DNA from: Rhabdornis inornatus
Lineage: Eukaryota; Chordata; Aves; Passeriformes; Rhabdornithidae
Reading direction: 5' to 3'
Length of the DNA: 64,000 bases
Assembly (NCBI GenBank): GCA_013397075.1
Contig: VWZS01007420.1
Location: 140,482-204,481 of the forward strand
The notes under the pieces: model-generated
What the model was told of the DNA's origin: nothing
Seen by the model: the letters and a program-made list of their open reading frames with translations, nothing else
Databases searched by the model: none
Made by a program: the position numbers and the translations under genes
Shown here: piece after piece, positions 50,501 to 61,719 of the stretch
Numbering within the stretch: the stretch's first letter is position 1
Layout: every line of letters starts with the position of its first letter

Positions 50501-52924
50501 ATTAATCCTGAATATGGGCATCATCAGTAATCTCATCACCAACTTTAAGAATGACTTTAACATAAACTCAACAGATTTCTTCAACATGCTAGCAAGAAAA
50601 TTCCCCAGCACCGTATAGATAAATTAATCTTATCTGAGTGTGAACCATGCAGCTGCATTTTCTCATCAGACATAAAAGACATCATACTTGGGATGATCCC
50701 CTCTATAATTTATCAGTAACTGAACATGCAGCAACAGAACTGAGAATATCCCTGGATATGGAATAACTGTATTATCAGCTAATTTACGTGCTTTAAAAAG
50801 CATCAAAATTGAGGGTGAAATGTAAGTCAATGTAAAAATTGAAATGTAAAAATGGTCTCAATGAAAAATATTACAAGATACTAGAAAAGTTAGTAATTTG
50901 CTCTTTTTTTTTTCTAATTTTAATTAGGATTTGCAGAATAATGCAGAGACATGGGTTTTCTTCCTCTTTACTGTTCCAGTTTTGATCCTACAAAGGAAAT
51001 ATTTTTCCATTTTGAAGTAAGTAATAAAATATGAGTACCTAGAAGTAATGTCAATAAAGGTGATATCAGTCATATCTGCAAGAGTTTTAAAGAGCCGTTT
51101 AACACACCATCTGATATTTCCAAATCAAATAGGAGCATAAGAAAAAGGCTATCTCCCTTGTTTTGTAATGCCCCATTAGATTTTGCTCTGCTAAAAAAGC
51201 ATTAGTTGGTTCTTATGATAGAGAAATCTCAAAAAATAAAACTGTGAGTTCAAGAACTTAAAAAAAAAGGGCCAGGTCAACATGAGAAACAGCTATTTGA
51301 GCTTAACCATTCTTGAATAAACTAAGCATCCTGAGGGACTTTATTGAGAGCAAACATTAAGAATGAGAGGCTGGCAAAGGACTTCAGCGGACATGAGTGA
51401 TAAGAATGCAGAAGGAGGGTCACAAAGGGAACTGCTTGCTTAGTTGGACCCCAAAACCCTCCTAATCAATTTTCTCTGCATCACAAGGTGTTCAAGCTCT
51501 TTTATCTCTGATACTCTACTGTCTTTTCTCTGTTGATTGACTTAATTCAGTGTTTAGGTAACACACAATGTCTGACTGATTAATAGCCATATTTTTCAGA
51601 CAGGAACATAGAAGAAATTATCTTTTATAAAGCAGCCTAATATATCCTTTTTGTTATATCTCTGATCACTAAGGTCTGTTCTTGTTAAAAATTGTTTAGC
51701 ATTGTGCTTGTGTATTGTGTATGACAATAAACACAGGGTTACATTTTGTAAACAACTAGGAAGTCTTAATTTGGAATTTTCTTGTAGACTCGGTATTATT
51801 TACTGGGTTTCAGTGCTTTCAGCACTTATTGTACTAATCACAGTTCCATTATATTTTGACAATGATAAACCACAATCTATATTTTGATGCATTTATAATG
51901 CTCTGTAGGCATACAATAGATTGAAGAGTGGCAGAACAGAATATAAGATAACTGAAAAGACAAAATACTTGAGCATCATTTTATCATACTAGCTAACCTT
52001 CGCTACTCTCATGAAGACAGGAAGAGCAAAGGTTTTACAGTGAAACTTTGAATGGCTTAGTAAAAGCACTTCTCAACAACTCGCCCCTTCATATGATGTT
52101 CTAAAAGCAGACTGACCAACCAGCTCTTTGGAGAAAAAAAATCCTTTTGAGAGCAGATCTTTTTTGAAAAAAAAATGTTTCATACTGTTCCAAAATGAGT
52201 CAGACCCAATTTTAGCAAACTGTGTCTGGTATTCTATTCGTTGGTGACCTTATTTCAGATGAACACCTGCTCTTCCCTTCCATATTCAGTCTGTTCAAGA
52301 GCTACCTGAAAAAGCTATGATGTCAGCCTCTCACAGAAGCTTTTCTCCCTCTGATTGCTCTTTCCATCCTACTCTTTGTGCTTTGTTGTACTTTAAGGCA
52401 CTTCATGGGTAACAGTAGTGTAGGTGAGTATGTGTGTGTACACAATATTTTTATATCTTCTTATTAGCACAGAATGGTCTCAATATCATAATGTACTGAA
52501 AATAGACCACTTATGAAAGAGGAATGGTAATGTTCACATCCAAGCACTAGCTTCAATTTTAGGTTTGGCTATTTCACATCCTTCTTAGAAACCCTGGCTT
52601 CCCCCAGTCTTGGAATGTTTTTAATTCAGTGAAGTCTCATTTTCATCAGTTTTGTTTCTTCTAATGTTAAGAGGAATTAGCATGTTAGTTAGCTCAGCTA
52701 CATTCTTTATGCTCTATTTGCACAAGTGTAAGTTCCACTACAAATAAAGTATAAGACTAATTCTCACATTAACATAAGACAGTAATTTATTTTCCTTGAG
52801 TTTTAGGTCTTCCAATAGATAAAATAAAATGGATTCCTAAAATAGTCCTCATTTTATTGTGGCAAAAGTCCAGCACCATAAACAAGCTTCAGACTTTCAA
52901 AAATTCACCAGTTAGCAGCCATGT
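44517..52924. other. Long AT-rich unique block, no supported gene
   Basis: About 8.4 kb without a recognised gene or mobile element. A T/G-rich patch follows the LTR at 44517-44555. A GC-richer patch with an 81-codon plus-strand frame lies at 48514-48759, followed by a 17-bp direct repeat at 48749-48765 and 48788-48804. The part from about 49500 to 52000 is very AT-rich with only tiny open frames. Confidence 0.55.
48749..48804 (+). repeat. 17-bp direct repeat, offset 39 bp
   Basis: The 17-mer tctgtatttgatgagaa occurs at 48749-48765 and again at 48788-48804 with no mismatch. The spacer contains further gagaa and ctcat fragments, suggesting a small local duplication by replication slippage. 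Confidence 0.88.
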
Positions 52925-53456
52925 TTCACAGAACCACAGAATGGTTGAGGATGGAAGAGACTTCTAGAGTCCACTTAAACCAACCCCCCATGCTCAAGCA
53001 GGGACATACAGAACTGGTTACTTTGGACAAAATCCTGATGGCTTTTGAATATCTGCAAGGATGGAGACTTCCAGTCTGCCTGGACAACCTATCCCTATGC
53101 TTGTTCATCCTCACAGGGAAAAAAATGTTTCCAGGTGTTCAGAAGGAACCTCCCATGTTTCTGTTTGTGCCCATTGCCTCTTGCTCTGCCATTGGGCACC
53201 ACTAAGAAGAGTGCATTACTCTTCCTTGCTCCCTCCCTTTAGGTATTCATGCACATCGGTATGGTTCCCACAAGTCTTCTTTTCTCTTTTTTCTGAACAG
53301 TTCCAGATCTCTCTGCCTCCGCATCCCTGGAGAGATGCTCAAATCCCCTAAGCATCTTAGTGGCCCTTCACCAGACTCTATGCCCATACTTTTCTTCTAC
53401 TGGGGAGTCCAGAACTTGATACAGTACTTCAGGTGTGGCCTTAACAGTATGGGGAT
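52925..53456 (-). mobile_element. CR1 LINE 3' portion, minus strand
   Basis: The plus strand reads as the complement of a CR1 3' end: tcacagaaccacagaatggt at the edge, then ggatggaagagacttctaga, ccacttaaaccaacccccca and tgctcaagcagggacat. Deeper blocks are ctgcctggacaac, aaaatgtttccaggtgttca, cccattgcctcttgctctgc, and a final gtccagaacttgatacagta followed by cttcaggtgtggcct. It is longer and more diverged than the copy at 37938, or of a different subfamily. Three overlapping plus-strand frames of 65 to 96 codons arise from its antisense strand and are not genes. It is 5'-truncated near 53456. Confidence 0.87.
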
Positions 53457-56400
53457 AATATCTAATGCAACAGAATCCATCTCCAAGACTAAGACTCCTA
53501 AAAATATGAGTGGAATCCTAAAATTATTCTTTCTTTTGTGTAAGTATTCTACTGTGAAATTTCTACTAAGTTACAACTTTATTATTTAACATTTACTAGA
53601 TTTTACTTTCATATTTCTTAGGCTATATTTAACTACAGAAATATATTTTGTTACCTTTGAGTAGGTTTACTCTCCATGCCCATTAAAAATGTAAACATTT
53701 ATCTGATTCTGCTTTCCTCTTCCTTAACATTTTAAGATAAAGATATACATATGTGCAATATACATATGTATATTGTGTTTTCTAGAATCTTGTATATAGC
53801 AACCTATAGCTTAATTAATATAACTGCAGCTGTGATAACTCACATCAACTAAGAATCTGGTCCCCTTTTTCCAGACAAGCTTTTGTTCATTCAGCACTGC
53901 TTTTAAACATGCTAGTATTGAATTCCCTGAAAACAGCCAAATTTAGAACAGGCACAACATAGGAGCAAATGAGCAAGCTTTCTTGTTTGTCCTTGCTTGC
54001 CCTCTCCTACATAATATCCTTGACCCAAAATAACCACTCCTAGGCATGAGATTGTAAAATAGTCTGAATGATCATTCCGCTTTCCTTTTATTGGTGTCTG
54101 TAGTTAATGAATGCACATCAATTTTTACTACTACAGCAGAAATTGAATTGATTCAATATTAAATTGATAATATATGTGTATAGCAGAGACAGCTAAACAG
54201 AATATTTTTAAAAAATGTTTAAAACCAGATTTCTTTACTAATTTATTCTGATGTATTTAGTTGCACACTCTCTTCATACACAGTCGCAGTCACATTGAAA
54301 TTCTAATTTGCATTAAGATTCTATGGGTTGTCTTGCAGCCATCTGTAAAACCTTGAAGATAACCACAGATAGACGGAAAGAGGAAGTTTCCATGCCACAC
54401 TTTAAATTATTTTATTAATATTATCCATCAACCCAGGGAGCTACTACTAAAGCCTTTCTTTTTTTTTTTGATGGTAGTGCTGATGATGAGGATATCATTA
54501 AAAGAGACAAAAAAGCAGCCATATATAAGTGAGAGAAACACAGCCTAAAGGAAATAACAAATCATCACTTTTTCAAACAACTTAAAGGTGTTTGCTAATA
54601 TGGTAGCAATCTGCTGTGAAGTCAAGCTGTAAATAGATTCTTTTGTGTTAGATTTGCATGCACAAGATGTTAATCAGTTCAGAAGCTCAGACATTCATGT
54701 TCCCTAAAATTATAACAAAAAAAAGGCTCTCTGACATCTCTATAAATGGAAATACTCTGAATGAATTGGAGAGAGCACTTTGTCTCATTTTTATGTACAG
54801 AACATTAGCTATCACATGTAAAAGATCAAAAACAAAAAGGAAAGCTTAAGTCCTTGGCTAATTATACACTAGTGCACAAACTATGCGGACATTGTTTGGC
54901 TACATTCCACCTACACAGAGCTAAAATTCAGCAGCTCAGAAGATGTGATCTACCTCTAAACATTTGGATTACCAAGCAGAGCACTTCCTGTACAATGTTC
55001 CTGCTTCAGTAGAATCATAGTTAGTGTAAAAAAGGGGAAAAGTATAAGGATTTCCAAGCTTGTTTCCTTGACCACCCTTCATTCCTAGGAACAGACACTT
55101 CTTAGGCCATTTAGCATTGGATTATAAGCAAATCTTCGGGTGACAACAGTTTCTATATCCCAGATGCCAAATTATAGACTCAGATACATGACATGCATTT
55201 CTGAGGAGCTTAAACGATCAACTTCTATGTTGCTAATTTTAATACAGCTATTCAAAAGACAACTGCACTTAAGTTCAGCTCTGATCCTCACATGTTGAAT
55301 TCTTAGTCTTGTTTTGTATATGAACAAATCAAAGGCCTTGAATATGGCTGTTATGATATAACTGATTCTTTCATTGATGTCTGTGCTTACCACACACATG
55401 CAACCACTTTTTATAGCATCCTTTCAGTGTATCTGTTGCTATTATTCATAGTTTTTACTTCAGAAGACATCTATTCACTCATATTTTAGCAGAATAGAGC
55501 AAGAATCAGCTTGTTTATGAAGTCATGGTGATTACTATGGGTTTTACATAACTTTTTTTAAGTAGTCAATGGCTGAATTTGGTAAGCTACCTAGAGGAAA
55601 TCCCTATTTAAAAGAAAATTAATGCCTAAGGCAAATAGGGCCATGAAAAGATGAAGAAGGGACGTATAAAAGAAGTGCCTTGGAAGGTGCTATCTCTTCA
55701 AGAATCATGAAGAAGTGGGAAGAGAATGAGGAGTTATCTTTTGTCAGGTGAAAGCAAGAAAAAGATGGTACAGCAAGAAGACAGGACAAAGCATTTCTTT
55801 AACTCAAAAATACATATGATGGTGGGAAAAAATGGTTATTCTAAATAATACTTACTATCATACTATAGCTTTTCTGAATGTTTTTTACCTCTGCAAATCC
55901 TAATGCAAATCACCTTACCAACTGTCTCTTTGGATCATTGTTCCTGTCTTCTACAGGTTGTAGACTTTAGGGATTACCCAGATCTGAAATAATCCTAATG
56001 ACTTGAGTGCAGCTGAAGGATAAATCAATTTGCAGGTAAAGGTCAGATAATCTACAATTTTTCATTCAAATTTCCACAGGATTACACTGGTATAGGATCC
56101 TTCTATGTTCCTTTGTAGTACATCAGTGAAACTCCAGATTGTGGAAAAAAATAAAAATCTACCATAACCATGGGTATCTTATTTTTTTTCCATTAAAAAA
56201 AATATTCAAATCACTTCATTCTAGCCCCTCACTCTGCTTCGGTAGAGAAATGACAACATTGTTGTATGACCAAATATATGGTAGAATTCAACAAGAACCT
56301 GAAAGGGTGAAAAGGTCATACTTACTTCATGGCAGTGGAGTTACCACCTTAACTTCGTTTGTAGGGAAGTGAAGGAGGAAAAAATTGGTATATCCCCTAG

Positions 56401-58039
56401 GGCACTCACCCAGGTAAATTCTCACAGGTGTGTTCTGATAAATGATGATGTAAAGAATGATGGAATCAAGACAAAGACTTCCAGGCTGCCTAATGTAGAC
56501 ATCCTTTAAGAGTCAGATTGCATCAGGACTTCTCATGCATCAGTTCAGAGGGGGTGGACAGGTCTGTGCCTCAGTCCTTGTTCCGTGCCCTTGCTGTGAG
56601 AATACACGGGTTCTGCCATAGATTAAACATTCAAGGCAAGTTAAAGCTATCTTATCCTTAAACAAATGTCCCTTTCAAAAGCTTAATACAAAGCAGGTCT
56701 AGAAAGTCTGCAGCTATAATGATTTCATGTTTTGCTGATCTCAGCCTTTTCTACTGAAAGACTTTTTAGTGGTCCCTTGTGGAAAGTTGAGATCAGCATT
56801 TAAATGCAAGTCTATCTATTTAACATAAGTCCTCAGCAGCCCAGTAATAGTCAGTGATACTGAGAATTTATAAATAGTTATGCATGGATACATATATAAA
56901 TAAAATGCATGTTATACTTCTTTATGGCTGATGACTGTACATTCAGACATTCTTTTTTTTCAAAATAATTGCAATTTCTTTGGTGATTTTTTCCCTTTTC
57001 TCTATTAATTAAGATGCAAAACCATTGCCTAACAAGATTATTTTTCTTGTTTGAAACATCTCTTTCCACAGACTGTTAGGGACCAATTATAGACATTTCC
57101 CATCTCCTTCTAATTTCTATACCTAACATACATTCTTTCCTCTCCTAGGTAACAGGGATGTTACTACACATGAAATGGGGAATACTTGGAAAACACTCTA
57201 TGTTCTTTCTATCTCTTTAGTAACAATCCTTAGCACATATTTTAATGTGATAGATATTTTTTACTGTAAATTAGAATTCTTATGAAAGGAGAAAACTGAA
57301 ACACGATATAGCAATATAGCTTGAGCAACATGCACCCCCTATAGCTGTTATTTTCTTCCTCTTTTCCCCTCTGCAGAAACTCCAGACAGCAAAACCCTTC
57401 TCAGTAAAAGGCTAATAAAATCCTATTCCTTGTGCTGTGCATCATGCCAGTTAAATCATTTAATACTAAAGAAAGTTTTTTTCTATTGAAAGGCCTTTTG
57501 AAAAAGCTGATCAGTGCAAAAGGTTTCATGTTCTAAGGTTAAAAGGGCCTCTAGCCTGCACATTCAGCTCCTTCTTTTACTTTATCATCTAGAGAAACCT
57601 GGCTAAATCAATCTCAGCCTCCCCAAATAAAGTATACCAGACTTGGCACTTCTGTGTCTGCACATCACAATTTTACTTCCCACAGTTCCACTGAAGCAGT
57701 GTGAGACCTTGTCAAACCTCATCAGGCAGTGAGCATGATGATCAGGATCCCCAACCTGGGGTCCAACACCCCTAAAGTCCTGACTTCAAATTGACTCCTC
57801 CCATGCCTCCATTAGGAACAGCATATACTGCATATCTATGCCCGGAAATTTTTCTTAGCTTTTTTTTTAGTCCATGCTTAACTTAATGCCCTAGGCATCT
57901 CTGTGCATTTCCCTGACCCTTCAGACAGTATATGCCTCCTGTCTTGTCTGCTACCTCCTATAACTGCCAAATTTCTGCAAGATTCATTTCAGAGTTGATT
58001 GTCAAGATCTCCTTGAGCCTCTTAGTTCTTCCATGTTTT
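53457..58039. other. AT-rich unique DNA, no gene seen
   Basis: About 4.6 kb of AT-rich sequence with open frames no longer than about 85 codons. A perfect 20-bp palindrome is at 53756-53775 and a T11 run near 54459-54470. No mobile element was recognised. Confidence 0.55.
53756..53775. repeat. Perfect 20-bp AT-rich palindrome
   Basis: The sequence caatatacatatgtatattg equals its own reverse complement over all 20 bases, with no loop. A short related unit, atatacatatgtg, lies just upstream at 53742-53755. Such AT-rich palindromes can arise by chance or from TA-repeat slippage. Confidence 0.9.
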
Positions 58040-58150
58040 TTACCTGTGGCTGAACACAAGACGTTTAACCTCTGAGCTTTGATTTTTGTCACTCGTAAAA
58101 TGGGGAAAATAATCTTTAGTACTTGCCATGAAAGATGTCGATATTTATAA
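58040..58150 (+). repeat. MIR-like SINE relic
   Basis: The order tacctgtggctgaacacaag, acgtttaacctctgagcttt, then cactcgtaaaatggggaaaa with a following taatc matches the 3' half of a MIR. The TAAAATGGGGA block is the best preserved among the MIR-like relics in this window. Confidence 0.6.
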
Positions 58151-58659
58151 TTGATAACCAGAATGTAAAATCCAAGATCTCACACTTGGGTCTTCATCTT
58201 TCTTCCTTCAAAATCAATGAAAAATTCTCATTGACTCAAGGGGAGCAGCAGGTAGCTTTTGCTTCTTTATGAACCTAGAAATACTGTGATGACTGAGCTA
58301 CTAAAGCACTGGCAGTCATTGGCTTTTAGATAGATGTTCAGTAGCAGTTATGACTTATCACCACTACTATCTCAGAAAAGAGCCAAGAGAATTAATTCTA
58401 TTTTGTTTCTATCAGAGAGGTAAACTTTTTTTAAATTAAAAAAAAAAGAATGCAGCACTGTAGGAGTTGTATCTTACTACATGAATAACTTTCTCCTGTT
58501 CACACAGCAGTTGTTGAGAGTGTGAACTGGTTTCCATGTAATAAGGACAAAACTTTTATTAACCCATTTGATGTCCCTCAAATTAAACTGTTAGGAAGAT
58601 TTCAATCTTCTAGCATAATGCCAGCATGCTCAAATCTGGAATTAAAGTGCAGGAGGAAG
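58151..58659. other. Unique AT-rich DNA
   Basis: No gene or repeat family was recognised. An A11 run sits near 58437-58448. Confidence 0.55.
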
Positions 58660-58783
58660 GATGTGGTGGGGTGTATGGGGGGGGAGCCTTTTTTTGCTTT
58701 ATTTTGGTTTTGGTTTTTTGTTGGTTTTGTTTGCGGAGTTTTTGTTGTTTGTTTGGGTTTTTTTTGTTTGTTTGTTTTTTTTT
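58660..58783 (+). repeat. G/T-rich low-complexity tract
   Basis: The tract begins with a G-rich patch including a run of about nine G residues, then continues as GTTTT, GGTTTT and GTTTG units to about 58783. It is the complement in composition of the A/C-rich tracts elsewhere. Frames through it encode only phenylalanine, valine, leucine, glycine and cysteine-rich strings. Confidence 0.88.
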
Positions 58784-59030
58784 AAGACAACAACTGCAAC
58801 AACAAAAATGTCTTTCTTTTTCACCTTAGGAGTTTCTAGTCCAGAAAACAGGGACAGAGCAAAGAAGTCAATAATTTCCAATTGTGGGGAGGGGGAAAAC
58901 ACTACTTAGTTGCACGGGCTCCTGTTTTGACTTCATTTGGAAGGTTCCAAAACTATTTTTCTGAGGAACTTTATGCTAGTTTGGAAAAGTATCTCATTTC
59001 AGGAAGGTTTTGGTCAGAAAAGAAGACTGG

Positions 59031-59143
59031 TGTGTAGGTGTGTATGTGTGTATGTGTGTATGTGTGTATGTGTGTATGTGTGTATGTGTGTATGTGTGTA
59101 TGTGTGTATGTGTGGGGGGGTGTGTGTGTGTGCGCGTGCGCGT
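59031..59143 (+). repeat. (TGTGTATG)n microsatellite with G7, TG and CG end
   Basis: An 8-base unit TGTGTATG repeats about nine times to 59113. A run of seven G residues follows at 59114-59120, then TG repeats, then a gcgcgtgcgcg segment ending near 59142. Alternating purine-pyrimidine TG and CG sequence can adopt left-handed DNA. The cysteine- and valine-rich frame across it is compositional. Confidence 0.93.
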
Positions 59144-59939
59144 CAATAATGATGTATTTCTAAGAACTACATATTGGGATTGAGTTAGGTAACTTACGTT
59201 GCAGTCACACTATCATATCACCTCTACAGAAGCAGTCAGACTCTCTGTGTTTTCAATCAGAATATGAATGTAAAATGTTTGCTGGATCAAACCAAACATG
59301 CTTATGTAAATATGATTTTAGTTAAACTTAAGAGCTACACCATGTCAGAGAGCTTGTAAAGCTCCTGAGCTTTCCTCATTTGACTCTATCTCATTCAGAA
59401 GAAAAGTGAGCACAAATACACAAATGGAACAAATCCACTCTACTTCCTTTGGGATGACAGTATAGTCCCTCAGCTGGCTTCAAAGATGACGTCTGAGTGC
59501 TCCAAGCAGACGCTGAGGCCAGCCCCAGATGAATTCTCTGCTACAGTACCAAATTGGAATAACCTATTTCAGGCCTGGTTCCCTCTGAGATGATAAAATT
59601 AACAGTACACTTCTCACAGCTGTGTATCCTCAGTATCTGAACCTATGCTGTGCCATTCAAGCTGCTTCAGCAATAAGAAAGCAAAACTGAAGGAATGTCT
59701 TTTGCAGAAGCATACGTATTTTGCTTCTATTTCACAGTGACAATATAAGGGCAGTCAAATTCTTAGACTCCATGGACAGGTAAAAGAAGCATTCATATCT
59801 CTTATTAAATCAATAATCTTTCAATATGAAAAGACCTGAGCATTTTCCTGAAAATAACTTCAGCTTCAAAATGATTGATGTCCCTCCTGGATGGTAAAAG
59901 ACAATAGCAATCTGCAAGAAGTTATGTGTAAAGGAACAA
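59144..59939. other. Unique DNA, no gene seen
   Basis: Nothing recognisable as a gene, RNA or repeat family lies between the two microsatellites. Confidence 0.5.
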
Positions 59940-59988
59940 AGGAAGAAAGGCAGGAAGGAAGGAAGGAAGGAGGGAAGGAAGTAGGAAG
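59940..59988 (+). repeat. (GGAA)n microsatellite
   Basis: About 50 bases of GGAA units with a few GGGA and GTAG interruptions, purely purine for most of its length. GGAA arrays can bind ETS-family transcription factors, but nothing here shows such use. Confidence 0.9.
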
Positions 59989-60268
59989 ACATACAGTGTG
60001 TTTCTATATCAACATGCGTGTTCATTTATGCACAAAAAAAATTGCCTCCACTTTTTAATAACGATTTTACTAGACATTAATATTTTAGTATCAGCCATAG
60101 CACACAGGGATATTCAGCAAGCTATGTTGCTGGTGTCTTTTATAGTGTAAGATTGGAAAAGTAAGGAATTTGGGATACCTCTGAAAAGAAATAGCACTCC
60201 ATGAAAGAATACAGTTAGATTAGAGAAAGCATCTCAATATCTTAAACTGAATATTTCTCCTCCCTTCC

Positions 60269-60535
60269 AAAACAAACAAACAAACAAACAGAAAAAACAA
60301 ACAAAAAAAAACCCCAAACAAATCAAAACTAAACAAAACAAAAAAAAACCCCAAACAAATCAAAACTAAACAAAACAAAAAAAAACCCCAAACAAATCAA
60401 AACTAAACAAAACAAAAAAAAACCCCAAACAAATCAAAACTAAACAAAACAAAAAAAAACCCCAAAAATTAAAAAAAACAAAAAAACCAAAAAAAAAACC
60501 AAAAACAAAACCAAAAACAAAAACAAAAAAACCAC
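60269..60535 (+). repeat. A/C-rich tract containing a 37-bp minisatellite
   Basis: The tract starts with AAAC units (60269-60290) and ends in irregular CCAAAAA units. Its core (60312-60459) is four identical 37-bp copies plus a fifth start at 60460. Counting CCCC starts gives 60312, 60349, 60386, 60423 and 60460, an exact spacing of 37. Each unit is CCCC, AAAC, AAATC, AAAAC, TAAAC, AAAAC and nine A residues. The minus-strand frame through it repeats phenylalanine-rich strings and is not a gene. Confidence 0.95.
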
Positions 60536-61366
60536 CCCAGAACATAGGTATATGATGCCTACTCACTGGTTTTCACTCATCAAAGTCTTCTGCCAAGTTA
60601 AAGCACACAAGTTGCATGCACATACATGGCTAGAGGAAAAACGCTCTGCTTTTTAATAGTGACTTGTAATTGGACCTCTCAATACATACAGAATTATCAT
60701 CCACTGCATACTAAGAATATTAGCTTTAATTCTTCAGATATGACCACTTTTTTTCATAATCACTTTTTAAGAACATGTAGTATCCTAGAATCAGCCATGC
60801 TTGTTTTACCCTGTTGATCAAGTGTACTTTTTGGGCTTTGTCCCCAGCTGAGTTTGCATCTACAGACTCCGAGTTCTGGAAATCCATGCTTAAACTCAGG
60901 GCATCATCCCCTGGGATTTATAATTCCTGGTGTTCATCATTCTCTGGGTTTATAATCCCCAAATGCCAACTACTATAGAAGTAGGATACTGCTGAGGTTC
61001 TGTGTAGTGGGCAGAAAACTGTAATAATATATGTAGCTCATTTCTCAGTATGCAGTGTTCCTTCTTACAGTGTCACTGAACTATAAAAATCAAAGGTTCA
61101 TCCAACTTCATAAACTAAACAGGAGTAGGGCACAGTCAGCATGTTTGGAGGCAAAGTCCTTGACAGTTTTAAGGCAACTACTGCTGTCATAGAAAATACT
61201 GTGGTGTAGTTCAGGGGTTCTCTAGGAATGGAGAGAGTCCCCATACTGCAAGACACTGGTCATCTTGCCTTTAGGACCAGCTAGCTGCATGAATGTGAAC
61301 TGTGACATACTGCTTGTTCTCTAGCTAAATAACAGACTTTTGCTCTTTTATTTATTTTTATTTTGT
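60536..61366. other. Unique DNA, no gene seen
   Basis: No gene or repeat family was recognised. Near 60900-60960 the sequence has two similar phrases (ctgggatttataattcc and ctgggtttataatcccc), a short local duplication. Confidence 0.5.
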
Positions 61367-61719
61367 AGCTCTCTACAACTACCTTAAAGGAGGTTGTAGT
61401 GAGGTGAGCACTGGTCTCTTCTCCCAGATAACAATAAATAAGTGATGGGACAAAAGGAAACAGCCTCAGGGTGGTCCATTGGAAGTTTATATCTGGTATT
61501 AGGAAACATCTCTTTGCTGTAAGGGTTGTCAAGCACTGGAACAAGGTGCCCACTGAAATGGTGGAATCATCACCCCTGAAGGTATTTAAAAGACATGTGG
61601 ATGTGGTGATTAAGAATGTGGTTTAGTGGTGGATTTGAGGGTGTTATGTTAATGATTGGACTTGCTATTCTTTAAGGTCTTTTCCAGAATAAGTGATTTT
61701 ACAATTCTATGATCCTATT
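61367..61719 (+). mobile_element. CR1 LINE 3' end, plus strand
   Basis: The sequence runs in sense orientation through the end of CR1 ORF2 and its 3' untranslated region. Blocks are agctctctacaactacctta, aggaggttgtagtgaggtga, ggtctcttctcccag, gacaaaaggaaacagcctca, agggttgtcaagcactggaa, a tggtttagtggt block, then gattggacttgctattcttt and a final attctatgatcctatt, which matches the CR1 3' end with its ATTCTATGAT tandem. The copy is 5'-truncated at about 61367 directly into AT-rich DNA. ORF2 here is only the last fragment and carries mutations, so it cannot make protein. It belongs to a different subfamily from the minus-strand copies, judged by its 3' end. Confidence 0.94.

Noticed and set aside
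52921..53351. Three overlapping plus-strand frames of 65 to 96 codons
   Set aside because: They are the antisense strand of a CR1 3' end, a known source of long chance frames.
58937..59149. Cysteine- and valine-rich frame resembling a cysteine-repeat peptide
   Set aside because: It is the translation of the TGTGTATG microsatellite.
60269..60535. CRISPR-like regular spacing
   Set aside because: The 37-bp units are adjacent copies without variable spacers, and the context is eukaryotic.
60366..60566. Minus-strand frame with a repeated phenylalanine-rich motif
   Set aside because: The protein repeat comes directly from the 37-bp minisatellite and shows nothing about coding.
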